From Burkholderiales bacterium (GTDB lineage Bacteria; Pseudomonadota; Gammaproteobacteria; Burkholderiales; SG8-41), in assembly GCA_030684405.1 (NCBI GenBank), contig JAUXYA010000032.1, positions 1 to 64,000 of the forward strand: 64,000 bases of DNA, in the 5' to 3' direction. A program made the translations under genes and the position numbers. Under the pieces are notes generated by a model. It made no database searches. It saw only the letters and a program-made list of their open reading frames with translations, and was not told where the DNA came from. Shown piece after piece: positions 19,321 through 28,315 of the stretch; the stretch's first letter is position 1, and each line of letters begins with the position of its first letter.

Positions 19321-20270
19321 TAGGTTTCGCGAAAGGCGGCTATGAACCTCGGCAGCTGTTCCACCGGCAGGTGGTTGATGCCCGCGGCCGCCTTGCGACC
19401 GCCGCCGCTCGCAAATGCCTGGCACAGCTGATCGGCGCCCTGCGGCCGGCTGCGCGGCGCGCGCAGGCTGACGGCAAAGGCGCCGTCAGCCTTGCCCACG
19501 AGCACGGCATGGGCGCGCTGTGGCGCGCCCTGCGCAAGGCGGTTGCCGAACACGCCATTGACGCGCCGGCTCCAGGCTGCATCCGGCAGGATGTACAAAG
19601 CCAGGGCAGCATCCGCGAATTCCGGCTGCAGGCCCTCGGCCCGCGCCAGATCCTCCGCTGCCGCCTGCTTCAGCACCTCGAACACCGGCTCATCGACCAT
19701 GAAGTGCCGCGGGTCGGGATAGGGCATCAGCGCGCGGTAGAGGTCAGCAGGATGGTAATGCAGGTCTTCGACGGTCTCGCCGTAGGCGTTGTAGTTGATC
19801 GCCTCGCCGAGCTCGTGCAGACGCGCCAGTTCGGTGTGGTCCAGCTTGAGGGGCTGCGCGGCGCGCAGCGCGGATTCGACCATGTTGTCGCCAAAAGCCG
19901 CCACCACGGCCCACAGGCGGTGCCGACCGTTGAGATGACGATCGACCAGCAGGCTGGTGCAGACATCCGGCGCGGTGTCGATGTGCGCTTCGAATTGCGG
20001 ATGCTGCGGAATGTCGCCGGCGGCATGATGGTCAAAATAGCGCAGGCGCGCGCCGCGCAGCAGCGCGCGCTCCACGGCGCGTGCGTTGCTGCGCAGTGAA
20101 ATGTCGAGCACGGTGAGGCTGTCCCCGGCACTTACCGCGACGCGCTCAACGAGCTCAATATCGCGTTTGACGCCGGTGACCAGCTCCGCGTCCTGCGGCT
20201 GTTCGAGGCGCAGCTGGTGCAACGCGCAAATGCCGTCAGCGTCGCCGTTGAAGATGTCGTAGAATTTCAT
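19314..20270 (-). CDS. DHH-family phosphoesterase
   Basis: 318 residues from the ATG at 20270. DHH-family motifs: NGDADGICALHQL (motif I), VLDISLRSNA, FDHHAAGD (DHH motif near residue 80), a central ALYILPDAAWSRR and a DHHA1-like glycine-rich GGGRKAAAGI at the C-terminus. Such Mn-dependent enzymes cleave phosphodiesters in short oligonucleotides or cyclic dinucleotides. Alternative: an oligoribonuclease of the NrnA type. It is transcribed divergently from the VanZ-like gene, with the two starts almost touching. Confidence 0.85.
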   Translation of the reverse strand: MKFYDIFNGDADGICALHQLRLEQPQDAELVTGVKRDIELVERVAVSAGDSLTVLDISLRSNARAVERALLRGARLRYFDHHAAGDIPQHPQFEAHIDTAPDVCTSLLVDRHLNGRHRLWAVVAAFGDNMVESALRAAQPLKLDHTELARLHELGEAINYNAYGETVEDLHYHPADLYRALMPYPDPRHFMVDEPVFEVLKQAAAEDLARAEGLQPEFADAALALYILPDAAWSRRVNGVFGNRLAQGAPQRAHAVLVGKADGAFAVSLRAPRSRPQGADQLCQAFASGGGRKAAAGINHLPVEQLPRFIAAFRETYK

Positions 20271-20272
20271 TG

Positions 20273-21382
20273 ATGTTGCTGGAATCCCAATCGCCGTCCG
20301 CAAGACGCGGCCCCAGCCTCGCGGGCACGGCGGCGCTAGCTTACAGTCTGCTCATCATCTATGCCAGCCTGCAGCCCTTTACCGGCTGGCGCGCGATTCC
20401 CGCGGAGTTCGGCATTTTTCTTTTCGAATCCTGGCCGCGGTGGATCACTTTTGATGACGTGCTGTTCAACTTCGTCGCCTATGCGCCGCTCGGCCTCCTC
20501 ACTGCCCTCGCGCTGCGCGCACGCTGGAGCGCGCCTGTCGCAGTCGCAGCTGCAGCCGTCACCTGCACGCTGCTCAGCGGCGCGCTGGAAACGGTGCAGC
20601 AATACCTGCCGTCGCGCATCGCCTCGAACGTCGACCTGCTGGTCAACGCCGCCGGTGCTACCGCCGGCGCGTTGCTCGCTCCGCTGTTCTCGCCGCAGCA
20701 GCGCCTGGGACGCGAGCTTGCGCAACTGCGCAGCGAGTGGTTTGTCGACGGCCCGCGCGGCGACGCCGTGCTGGTGCTGGCCGGCCTGTGGCTGCTCGCG
20801 CAGTTGCACTTGCCGTCGATCGCCTTCGGCAACGGCGACCTGCGCGCGAGCTTCAGCTTCACCCTGCTGTTCCCCTTTTCGCCACAATCCTATTTGGCCG
20901 CGGAAGCCGGCGTCGTCGCGCTCAATACCGCGGGACTCGGCCTGCTGCTGGCCGGCGCCACGCGCAATCCGGGGCCGGGTTACTGGCGCGCGCTGGCGCT
21001 GCTGTTCGGTCTGGCGACCGCGCTCAAGACCGCAACTGCGCTGATGCTGCTGCAGGCACCCAATCCCTGGAGCTGGTTGACGCCGGGGGTATTGCTCGGC
21101 CTCACCTGCGCTATGGCCGTGCTGTTGCTGCTGATCCGACTGCCGCCGGGTGGCCGCAATGCACTGGCCTTCCTGGCGCTCGCCGCCGCGATGGTCTTGA
21201 TCAACGGCACGCCCGAAAACCCGTACCGGCCGGTAGCGGCCTACCTGCTGCAGGGCCGGGCGAGCCATATTCTCAGTTTTGCCAGCATGCTGCGCGCGCT
21301 GTCGGAGCTGTGGCCATTTCTCGCGATGCTTTGCGCACTGCTGAGCCTGCCGGCGCGCGACAGCCGCCCTTATCGACATTGA
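20273..21382 (+). CDS. VanZ-like family membrane protein
   Basis: 369 residues from the ATG at 20273. The N-terminal VanZ-like domain (ALAYSLLIIYASLQPFTGWR, DDVLFNFVAYAPLGLLTALAL, SGALETVQQYLPSRIASNVDLLVNAAGATAGAL) is followed by a second membrane region of about five segments (residues ~165-365), longer than classic VanZ. VanZ relatives have unclear roles in cell-envelope biology. The start codon lies 2 bp from the divergent DHH start, so promoter elements of each gene must lie inside the other gene. Confidence 0.8.
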   Translation: MLLESQSPSARRGPSLAGTAALAYSLLIIYASLQPFTGWRAIPAEFGIFLFESWPRWITFDDVLFNFVAYAPLGLLTALALRARWSAPVAVAAAAVTCTLLSGALETVQQYLPSRIASNVDLLVNAAGATAGALLAPLFSPQQRLGRELAQLRSEWFVDGPRGDAVLVLAGLWLLAQLHLPSIAFGNGDLRASFSFTLLFPFSPQSYLAAEAGVVALNTAGLGLLLAGATRNPGPGYWRALALLFGLATALKTATALMLLQAPNPWSWLTPGVLLGLTCAMAVLLLLIRLPPGGRNALAFLALAAAMVLINGTPENPYRPVAAYLLQGRASHILSFASMLRALSELWPFLAMLCALLSLPARDSRPYRH

Positions 21383-21403
21383 ACAACACTGACCGGATTC
21401 GCC

Positions 21404-21772
21404 ATGCCCCGAAAAACTGCCCCCGCCCCTACCCTTGCCGCCCTGCGCCTGCAACTGCGGCGTTTTGCCGAGGCCCGCGACTGGGGCCAGTTCCACACGC
21501 CGAAAAACCTGGCGATGGCGCTCAGCGTCGAGGCCGCCGAGTTGCTCGAATGTTTCCAGTGGCTGACCGCGGACCAGAGCGCGCGACCGGGCGTGGCCGA
21601 CCGCCGCGCGATCGAGGAGGAAATGGCCGACGTGTTGCTCTACCTGCTGCGCCTGTCGGACGTGCTCGGCGTCGACCTGCCGCGGGCTGCGCAGCGCAAG
21701 CTGGCGATCAATGCCCGCAAGTACCCGGTGGCACTGGCGCGCGGCAATGCGCGCAAATACTCTCAGCTCTGA
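21404..21772 (+). CDS. MazG-like nucleotide pyrophosphohydrolase
   Basis: 122 residues, matching the short MazG-like (dCTPase/NTP-PPase) group. Visible: RDWGQFHTPKNLAMALSVEAAELLECFQWL and EEMADVLLYLLRLSDVLGVDL, holding the EExxE-type and ExxD-type metal ligands. Such proteins hydrolyse non-canonical NTPs to NMP and PPi. It lies 21 bp after the VanZ-like gene. Confidence 0.87.
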   Translation: MPRKTAPAPTLAALRLQLRRFAEARDWGQFHTPKNLAMALSVEAAELLECFQWLTADQSARPGVADRRAIEEEMADVLLYLLRLSDVLGVDLPRAAQRKLAINARKYPVALARGNARKYSQL

Positions 21773-21798
21773 CGCGGGATTGCCCCGGGCACCCCGGT

Positions 21799-21804
21799 TA
21801 TAAT
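21799..21804 (+). promoter_or_regulatory. Candidate -10 element for the ferredoxin gene
   Basis: TATAAT at 21799-21804, 32 bp before the ATG at 21836. The -35 region is not clear. Confidence 0.4.
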
Positions 21805-21835
21805 CGTGCTCCCTCCTCGCCCGGCGCCACCTGAC

Positions 21836-22144
21836 ATGAGCCACTACAAGCACCACGTCTTTTTCTGCTGCAATCAGCGCGAGGGCGGTGCGCGCTGCTG
21901 CTGCGAGCACGATGCGCAGGCCATGCGCGACTACGCCAAGCAGAAGGTCAAGGATCTGAAGCTCTCCGGGCCGGGCAAGGTGCGCATCAACCAGGCCGGC
22001 TGCCTCGACCGCTGCGATGAAGGCCCGGTACTGGTGGTCTACCCTGAAGCCGTCTGGTACACCTATGTTGACCACGAAGACATCGACGAAATCATCAGCG
22101 AACACCTGCAGAACGGCCGCATCGTTGAACGGCTGAAAATCTGA
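21836..22144 (+). CDS. Thioredoxin-like [2Fe-2S] ferredoxin
   Basis: 102 residues from the ATG at 21836. Cysteines in FFCCNQREGGARCCCEHDA and INQAGCLDRCDEGP follow the pattern of shethna-type/NuoE-like ferredoxins with a thioredoxin fold; the C-terminal VLVVYPEAVWYTYVDHED is also characteristic. Likely a soluble electron carrier. Partner unknown. Confidence 0.88.
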   Translation: MSHYKHHVFFCCNQREGGARCCCEHDAQAMRDYAKQKVKDLKLSGPGKVRINQAGCLDRCDEGPVLVVYPEAVWYTYVDHEDIDEIISEHLQNGRIVERLKI

Positions 22145-22177
22145 CCGCCCGCGACTGGCCGCGCCGCCGCTGCAGCC

Positions 22178-22806
22178 ATGTCCCGCACCGTACGGCACCC
22201 CATGCATCCCTCATCTCTCGAACGCCTCGTCATCGCAGGCTCCGCAGGCGCGCTCGAAACCGACCTCAACGATCCGGGCGAACCTCGGCGCGGCCTCGCG
22301 CTGATTGCACATCCCAATCCGGTGCAGGGCGGCACCAAGGACAACAAGGTCGTCACCACGCTGGCGAAAACCCTGTTCGGCCTCGGCTATGCGGTCCTGC
22401 GTCCGAACTTCCGCGGTGTCGGTGCCAGTGCCGGCAGCTTTGATCAGGGCGTAGGCGAAACCGAGGACATCCTCGCCGTCGCGCGTTACGCGCAGGCGCG
22501 CTTCGGCGACCTGCCGCTGCTGCTCGCCGGCTTCTCCTTTGGCGCCTTCGTGCAATCCCGCGTCGCACAAACGCTGCCGGCGGAACGGCTGGTGCTGGTC
22601 GGCCCTGCGGTCAACCGGTTCCCGGCGGCCACCGTGCCGGCGGACACGCTGGTGATCCACGGCGAAGTTGACGACGTCGTGCCGCTCACCGCGGTGCTCG
22701 ACTGGGCACGGCCGCAGCAGCTGCCGATCGTCGTGGTGCCCGGCGGCGAACATTTTTTCCACGGCAAGCTGCACCTGCTTTCACAAATCGTGCAGCGCCA
22801 CTGCGC

Positions 22807-22810
<4 letters not shown>
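22178..22810 (+). CDS. Alpha/beta hydrolase
   Basis: 210 residues (or 202 if the start is the ATG at 22202). The segment [20 protein letters not shown], the oxyanion PNFRGVGAS, the nucleophile elbow GFSFGA (Ser), a later DDVVP acid and GGEHFFHGK (His) make up a complete triad of the YfeW/BAAT-like small hydrolase group. Substrate unknown. Its stop overlaps the start of nodI by 4 bp (ATGA), so it heads the nodIJ-hemJ operon. Confidence 0.85.
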
Positions 22811-23727
<917 letters not shown>

Positions 23728-23728
23728 C

Positions 23729-24517
23729 ATGAGCACAAAAAACCACTGGGGCCTGCCGCGTTTCAGCCTGCGCTTCCTGCACATCTGGCGGCGCAATCTG
23801 CTGGTCTGGCGCAAGCTGGCCATTCCCTCGATGCTCGGCAACCTCGCCGATCCGCTGCTCTACATGTTCGGCCTCGGCTACGGCCTCGGCCGCATGCTCG
23901 AGGACGTCGGCGGCATGTCGTATATCGGCTTCCTCGCCGCCGGCATCGTTTGTTCGAGCACGATGATGAGCGCTTCCTTCGAGGCCATGTATTCGGCGTT
24001 CTCGCGCATGCACGTGCAGAAGACCTGGGACGCCCTCCTCAACGCGCCGCTGACACTGGACGACGTTGTGCTCGGCGAACTGGCATGGGCAGCGAGCAAG
24101 AGCTTCCTCTCCGGCAGCGCGGTGCTGATCGTCGCCGCCGTGCTCGGGCTGGTGCCCTCGCCGCTGGCGCTGGCGGTGGTACCGCTGATTTTCCTGACCG
24201 GGCTTGCCTTCGCCGCACTGGGCCTGATCATGACCGCGCTGTCGCCGAGTTACGACTTCTTCATGTACTACTTCACGCTGTGCGTGACGCCGATGATGCT
24301 GCTCTGCGGTGTGTTTTTCCCGCTCGACCAATTGCCGCCCGCCGCCCAGACCGCAGCCTGGCTGCTGCCGCTGACCCATGCGGTTGCCCTTGCCCGACCG
24401 CTGGTCGCCGGCGAAATCCCGGCAGCCTGGCTGCTCCACGTTGCCGTACTCGCGGCCTACGCGGCCGCCGGTTTTCACATCGCGCTGGCGCTGACCCGAC
24501 GCCGGCTCATGACCTGA
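23729..24517 (+). CDS. ABC-2 type permease NodJ-type
   Basis: 262 residues with six membrane segments. Seen: HIWRRNLLVWRKLAIPSMLGNLADPLLYMFGLGYGLG, LNAPLTLDDVVLGELAW, and CVTPMMLLCGVFFPLDQLP (split here for length). It is the membrane partner of the NodI ATPase one base upstream; the two would form an exporter of an unidentified lipid- or glycolipid-like substrate. Confidence 0.88.
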   Translation: MSTKNHWGLPRFSLRFLHIWRRNLLVWRKLAIPSMLGNLADPLLYMFGLGYGLGRMLEDVGGMSYIGFLAAGIVCSSTMMSASFEAMYSAFSRMHVQKTWDALLNAPLTLDDVVLGELAWAASKSFLSGSAVLIVAAVLGLVPSPLALAVVPLIFLTGLAFAALGLIMTALSPSYDFFMYYFTLCVTPMMLLCGVFFPLDQLPPAAQTAAWLLPLTHAVALARPLVAGEIPAAWLLHVAVLAAYAAAGFHIALALTRRRLMT

Positions 24518-24526
24518 GGGATACCC

Positions 24527-24949
24527 ATGCTCTGGATCAAGACCTTCCACCTGCTGTTCGTCATCGCCTGGTTCGCCGGGCTGTTCTACCTGCCGCGGAT
24601 TTTCGTCAATCTCGCGCTGGAGGAGAACGAAGCTGCGCGCGCGCGACTGCTGCTGATGGCGCGCAAGCTCTACCGCTTCATGACCCTGCTCGCGATTCCG
24701 GCGCTGGTATTCGGGCTCTGGCTGTGGGGTAGCTACGCGAAACTGGGCATGATCAGCGGCGGCTGGATGCACGCCAAACTGGCGCTGGTGGTCCTGCTTA
24801 TCGGCTACCACCACGCCTGCGGTCGCCTGCTGCGCAAGTTCGAACAGGGCCGCAACAGCCGTTCGCATGTCTGGTACCGCTGGTTCAACGAAGTGCCGGT
24901 GCTGATCCTGCTCGCCACGGTCATCCTCGTCGTCGTCAAGCCGTTTTAA
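24527..24949 (+). CDS. Protoporphyrinogen IX oxidase HemJ
   Basis: 140 residues with four membrane segments. The family pattern is visible: LWIKTFHLLFVIAWFAGLFYLPRIFV (conserved His near 8), LYRFMTLLAIPALVFGLWLW, GWMHAKLALVVLLIGYHH and NEVPVLILLATVILVVVKPF. HemJ converts protoporphyrinogen IX to protoporphyrin IX in haem synthesis. Together with the nodIJ genes it forms a tightly packed operon (9-bp gap). Confidence 0.9.
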   Translation: MLWIKTFHLLFVIAWFAGLFYLPRIFVNLALEENEAARARLLLMARKLYRFMTLLAIPALVFGLWLWGSYAKLGMISGGWMHAKLALVVLLIGYHHACGRLLRKFEQGRNSRSHVWYRWFNEVPVLILLATVILVVVKPF

Positions 24950-24954
24950 CCTGC

Positions 24955-25344
24955 ATGGCCTTTCCCCTCCCCTTTCTCGCGCTGCTGGCGGCGCTGGCCG
25001 CGCCCGCCGCTGCAGCTGACGCGCGCATCATCGTCCAGGAATCGCCGCTGGCCGGTTTCCAGTATTACGAAGGCAAGGCGCTGTGGGACATGATGCGTGT
25101 GGGTGATGCGCTGCAACTCGTGCGCGAGCCGCGCAACCCGCATGACGCCAATGCCGTGCGCATCGAATGGCGTGGCGAAATGCTCGGCTACCTGCCGCGC
25201 CGTGAAAACACCGACGTTGCGCGCCAGATGGACCTCGGCGCGCCGGTGAAGGCGCGCGTGGTGCGGCTGACGGACGCGCGCAATCCCTGGCACAGGGTGC
25301 GTTTCGAGGTCTATGTCGAACTCGCCCCGGTCGCAAAAAAGTGA
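24955..25344 (+). CDS. HIRAN domain protein with signal peptide
   Basis: 129 residues. Residues 1-20 (MAFPLPFLALLAALAAPAAA) look like a signal peptide. The rest is a single HIRAN domain: VQESPLAGFQYYEGKALWDMM, LVREPRNPHDANAVRIEW, MLGYLPRRENTDVARQMD. HIRAN is known as a DNA-end-binding module in HLTF/Rad5-type helicases, so an exported stand-alone copy is unexpected. It starts 5 bp after hemJ. Confidence 0.82.
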   Translation: MAFPLPFLALLAALAAPAAAADARIIVQESPLAGFQYYEGKALWDMMRVGDALQLVREPRNPHDANAVRIEWRGEMLGYLPRRENTDVARQMDLGAPVKARVVRLTDARNPWHRVRFEVYVELAPVAKK

Positions 25345-25353
25345 TTGCAACCA

Positions 25354-25396
25354 CTCTCCCTCACCCCCGCCCCCTCCCCCGAGGGGGGAGGGGAGA
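25354..25396. repeat. Short GC-rich palindromic repeat (ccctcaccccc type)
   Basis: ctctccctcaccc followed by gccccctccccc and gaggggggaggggag form a palindrome of the common 'CCCTCACCC...GGGAGAGGG' proteobacterial intergenic type. Related, longer copies lie at 28352-28415 and 53109-53235. Confidence 0.6.
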
Positions 25397-25403
25397 CATT
25401 TGC

Positions 25404-25430
25404 GGCAACTGGCCTGAACGGCCAGTTGCC
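25404..25430 (+). other. Perfect 11-bp stem-loop before the rRNA methyltransferase start
   Basis: ggcaactggcc (25404-25414), loop tgaac, ggccagttgcc (25420-25430). It abuts the GGAG that serves as Shine-Dalgarno (25431-25434), 12 bp upstream of the ATG at 25442. It could be the end of the preceding operon transcript or a translation regulator. No U-run follows. Confidence 0.6.
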
Positions 25431-25441
25431 GGAGTTTAGGA

Positions 25442-26590
25442 ATGGAACAGTTTTTCGCAACCTGCCCGCGCGGACTCGAAGCTGTGCTGGGTGAAGAACT
25501 GGCGGCGCTCGGCGCGCAGGATGTGCGCCCGGTCGACGGCGGCACCGGCTTTCGCGGCCCCTTGACGCTCAGTTACCGCGTCAACCTCGAAAGCCGCATC
25601 GCCAGTCGCGTGTTGTGGCGCATCGGCCAGTGCCGCTACCGCGACGAAAAGGACATCTACACCGCCGCGCGCAAGCTGCAGTGGACACAGTGGTTCGGCC
25701 CGCACCAGACTCTTCGCGTCGACACTGCGGCAATCAAGAGTCCGCTGAAAAGCCTCGACTTCGCCACGCTGCGCGTCAAGGACGCCGTCTGCGATGTGCT
25801 GCGCGATGCCGAGGGTGACCGGCCCGACGTCGACACCCGCAACCCCGATGTGCGCATCCAGTTGTTCCTCACCCGCGACGAGGCGGTGTTCTACCTCGAC
25901 ACATCGGGCGAAGCGCTGTTCAAACGCGGCTGGCGCACGGCGGCGGGCGAAGCACCGCTGCGCGAGAATCTCGCCGCCGGCATCCTCAAACTCGCCGGCT
26001 GGACACCGGAGCAGCCGCTGCTCGATCCGATGTGCGGCAGCGGCACCTTCCTGATCGAGGCTGCGCTGATGGCGATGGGCCGCGCGCCGGGACTGAAGCG
26101 GCGTTTCGGCTTCGAGAAACTACGCAACTTCGATGCGGCGGCCTGGACCGCACTCAAGGCCACCGCCGAGAAGAATACAAAAATATCAATAAAATCAAGT
26201 ATTTATGGATATGACCGCAGCGGCGATGCGATCGCGCAGGCACGCCAGAACGTCGCTGCGCTGGGACTGGAACAATACATCGAACTGAAGCAGTGCAGTT
26301 TTGAGGATTCGAAGCCACCGACACCGGCCGGCATCCTGATCACCAACCCGCCCTACGGCGTGCGCCTCGAAGAACTCGACGACCTCGCCGCCTGGTACCC
26401 GACACTCGGCGACATCCTCAAGCAGCGTTACGCCGGCTGGACCGCCTACATCCTCACCGGCGACCTGCGCATCGCGAAACTGATGCGCCTGCAGCCCTCG
26501 CGGCGCACGCCCCTGTTCAACGGCGCGCTGGAGTGTCGCTTGTTCAAGTACGAGATTGTGGCCGGGAGCATGCGCAAAACCAAAGAGTAG
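25442..26590 (+). CDS. THUMP-domain class I SAM-dependent RNA methyltransferase (RlmL-N/YcbY type)
   Basis: 382 residues. N-terminal ferredoxin-like/THUMP part (FFATCPRGLEAVLGEELAALG to about 165) and a UPF0020 Rossmann methyltransferase domain: LLDPMCGSGTFLIEAALMA (motif near 200-215), GYDRSGDAIAQARQN and the NPPYGVRL catalytic motif (near 301). These enzymes make m2G in 23S rRNA (position 2445 in E. coli RlmL) or tRNA. The C-terminal second domain of E. coli RlmL (RlmK part) is absent. A low-GC patch (26177-26212) encodes KISIKSSIYGY. Confidence 0.9.
   Translation: MEQFFATCPRGLEAVLGEELAALGAQDVRPVDGGTGFRGPLTLSYRVNLESRIASRVLWRIGQCRYRDEKDIYTAARKLQWTQWFGPHQTLRVDTAAIKSPLKSLDFATLRVKDAVCDVLRDAEGDRPDVDTRNPDVRIQLFLTRDEAVFYLDTSGEALFKRGWRTAAGEAPLRENLAAGILKLAGWTPEQPLLDPMCGSGTFLIEAALMAMGRAPGLKRRFGFEKLRNFDAAAWTALKATAEKNTKISIKSSIYGYDRSGDAIAQARQNVAALGLEQYIELKQCSFEDSKPPTPAGILITNPPYGVRLEELDDLAAWYPTLGDILKQRYAGWTAYILTGDLRIAKLMRLQPSRRTPLFNGALECRLFKYEIVAGSMRKTKE
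26177..26212 (+). repeat. Dispersed AT-rich motif, copy D (inside the RNA methyltransferase)
   Basis: Reads CAAAAATATCAATAAAATCA then AGTATTTATGGATAT, encoding KISIKSSIYGY in frame. The IYGYDRSG part is conserved in the family, so conserved residues are written here in unusually AT-rich codons. Confidence 0.65.
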
Positions 26591-26642
26591 ACCAGACACT
26601 GCGCATGAACCGCAACGAAACAAGCGGCATCCATGCGACACG

Positions 26643-26939
26643 TCAACGGTCATGCCTCACACGCCAGTAACCGGGCAGACGACTCTGATGCGCCACCACT
26701 TCGATCCGGAGAATTCCGGCGGCCGCACTGTAGATGAGCGTAAAGGGAAATCGCGAAAGCACAAAGCGCCGGAGATCAGCACCAACGGCTTGCCCCATTT
26801 CAGGGTGCTCAAGCAGCAGATTCGTCGCGCGCCAAACCTCGGCTTCGAAATATTCCCCCAAGCCCGGTACTTCATACTCGTAGTGCAGCGCTGCCTCAAT
26901 CAGTTCCAGCTCCGCTTCCGGGTGGAACTCCAGCCTCAT
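26643..26939 (-). CDS. ParE/RelE superfamily toxin
   Basis: 98 residues. Typical ParE-like pattern: FHPEAELELIEAALHYEYEVPGLGEYF at the N-terminus, FPFTLIYSAAAGILRIEVVAHQSRLPGYWRVR at the C-terminus (listed in parts). It overlaps the upstream antitoxin by 4 bp, the normal type II toxin-antitoxin layout. ParE toxins poison gyrase and RelE toxins cut mRNA; the sequence favours the ParE-like branch. Confidence 0.88.
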   Translation of the reverse strand: MRLEFHPEAELELIEAALHYEYEVPGLGEYFEAEVWRATNLLLEHPEMGQAVGADLRRFVLSRFPFTLIYSAAAGILRIEVVAHQSRLPGYWRVRHDR

Positions 26940-27172
26940 CGTTTCAGGCGGTTGCGCAGATTTTCGTGAACCTGTTCGCCCGGAACCGGCCGCACCTTGC
27001 CTTCGACGATCTCCCGATGTCGCCGTTGCGCCTCCTTGATCCAGGCCGTCTCGACATCAGCGTCGGCCGGACCGTCAAGCTCGGCAATGAGGACACGGAC
27101 AAGGTCCGCTTTTTCGTCCGGGCTCAAAGCCCGTATTTTCGCTTCAATCTCGGCAGTAGCAATCGACATCAT
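26936..27172 (-). CDS. Addiction-module antitoxin component (TIGR02574 type)
   Basis: 78 residues, or 77 from the second Met. The pattern IEAKIRALSPDEKADLVRVL, then LDGPADADVETAWIKEAQRR and VPGEQVHENLR, is that of the small helical 'addiction module component' antitoxins paired with RelE/ParE toxins. It precedes the toxin with a 4-bp overlap, as expected for co-translation and autoregulation. Confidence 0.87.
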   Translation of the reverse strand: MMSIATAEIEAKIRALSPDEKADLVRVLIAELDGPADADVETAWIKEAQRRHREIVEGKVRPVPGEQVHENLRNRLKR

Positions 27173-27296
27173 GACCTCCGTTCAGATTCCTCCGCAGCCG
27201 GAACATTGTAACGCCCGAGCCTTTTGAATACTTACCACCCGCCAAGGCCATACAGACCATTAGGCCACCAAATGCCCCCTGGGAGAGAATCATTAA

Positions 27297-27464
27297 TCAA
27301 CCGTTTCCAACATCCGCACGGTGCAGGAACTGCTGGGCCATCGCAGCGTTGAAACAACGATGATCTACACGCACGTCATGAACAAGGGCGGGTGCGGTGT
27401 GGCCAGTCCGCTGGATCACGGGCCACGCCGGCTTGATGCCGCCGAACCGGGCAAGCCCCGTTAG
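27297..27464 (+). pseudogene. Tyrosine recombinase C-terminal relic, integron-integrase-like
   Basis: An open frame with no start codon. It reads [25 protein letters not shown] and then [11 protein letters not shown] (listed in parts). This is the C-terminal catalytic end of a tyrosine recombinase, including LLGH and the nucleophile Tyr in MIYTH. The NKGG-GV-SPLD tail is typical of integron integrases (IntI). Everything N-terminal to it, including the first Arg of the active site, is missing. It lies beside the toxin-antitoxin pair. Confidence 0.7.
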
Positions 27465-27505
27465 GGCAGCAAGGCGGACGGCGTGAGATCTATCAACATC
27501 TCAAA

Positions 27506-27545
27506 TATAAATATCAATATAATCAAGTACTTATAGTATAACCAC
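27506..27545 (+). repeat. Dispersed AT-rich motif, copy E
   Basis: Reads AAATATAAATATCAATATAA then TCAAGTACTTATAGTATAAC. It lies between the integrase relic and the stop of the TauE-like gene. After the core it continues like copy F (ACTTATA, then a short AT run and a CC-rich edge). Confidence 0.65.
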
Positions 27546-27551
27546 GGGGCA

Positions 27552-28301
27552 TCAGCGCAACACCCGCAGCAGCAGCGACGCCCCGATCAGCAGCAGCAAA
27601 ACACCGATCACCTTCAGCAGCGTCTCGCGCGAGGCCTGCAACTGGATGCGATGGCCGGCCCAGATGCCGCCCAGTGCGAAGGGCAGCAGCAGCAGCGCGC
27701 CGAGAATGCGATCCCACAGCATCAGGCCACCGACGAGGAACACCAACGCGCGGATGGACGTGGAGAGCAGCACCATGTTCGACAGCGTCGCGCGCAGCAC
27801 CGCCTTGTCGGGCAGGCGGCGCGACAGGTAGATCGCGTAGGGCGGTGCGCCGACGCCGAACAGCGTGCCGGCGGCGCCGCCGCAGAAACCCGAAATGACT
27901 GCCCAGGGGTGACGTGCGACGCCGATCTGCGGCGCCTGCGCCAGCAGCGAATAGAGCCCGTAACCGCACAGGAAAATGCCGAAGGCGGCGATGGTCGCCT
28001 GCTGCGGAAGGGTTACCAGCGCGGTGACGCCGGCCACAGCCCCGGCCAGTGAAAACGGCGCCATCCATTTCAGTTCACCGATGTCGGCATCCCTGGAGAA
28101 GCGCGAGCCCAGCGCGAAGGCCGCCGAGACGTCGAGGATCACGCACATCGGCAGCAGGTAATCGAGCGGGAAGAAGTACGACAGTGCCGGCACCGTGAAC
28201 ATCGCCGCGCCGAAGGCGGTGATGCCGAAAATCACATAGGCACCGCCGACGATGACGGCACAGGCCGCCCAGGTGGCGAGGTCGAAGGGCAGCCAATCCA
28301 T
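27552..28301 (-). CDS. TauE/SafE family sulfite/anion exporter-like permease
   Basis: 249 residues from the ATG at 28301, giving a start (MDWLPFDLATW) just before the first hydrophobic helix. About eight membrane segments. Family patterns: YVIFGITAFGAAMFTVPALSYFFPL, the repeat GFCGGAAGTLFGVGAPPYAIYL, and GHRIQLQASRETLLKVIGVLLLLIG (in parts). TauE/SafE proteins export sulfite, sulfoacetate or similar anions. Substrate unknown. The frame stays open upstream through repeat DNA to 28373. Confidence 0.82.
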   Translation of the reverse strand: MDWLPFDLATWAACAVIVGGAYVIFGITAFGAAMFTVPALSYFFPLDYLLPMCVILDVSAAFALGSRFSRDADIGELKWMAPFSLAGAVAGVTALVTLPQQATIAAFGIFLCGYGLYSLLAQAPQIGVARHPWAVISGFCGGAAGTLFGVGAPPYAIYLSRRLPDKAVLRATLSNMVLLSTSIRALVFLVGGLMLWDRILGALLLLPFALGGIWAGHRIQLQASRETLLKVIGVLLLLIGASLLLRVLR

Positions 28302-28315
28302 CAGTATTGGGAAAT

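Noticed and set aside
20336-22207. 623-codon minus-strand frame across VanZ-like, MazG-like and ferredoxin genes
   Set aside because: It covers three well-supported plus-strand genes and has no motif of its own.
27455-27470. attC-like core (cgttagggc) after the integrase relic
   Set aside because: It lacks the pyrimidine at the last core position and no paired core or hairpin could be found; one 7-bp match is not evidence.
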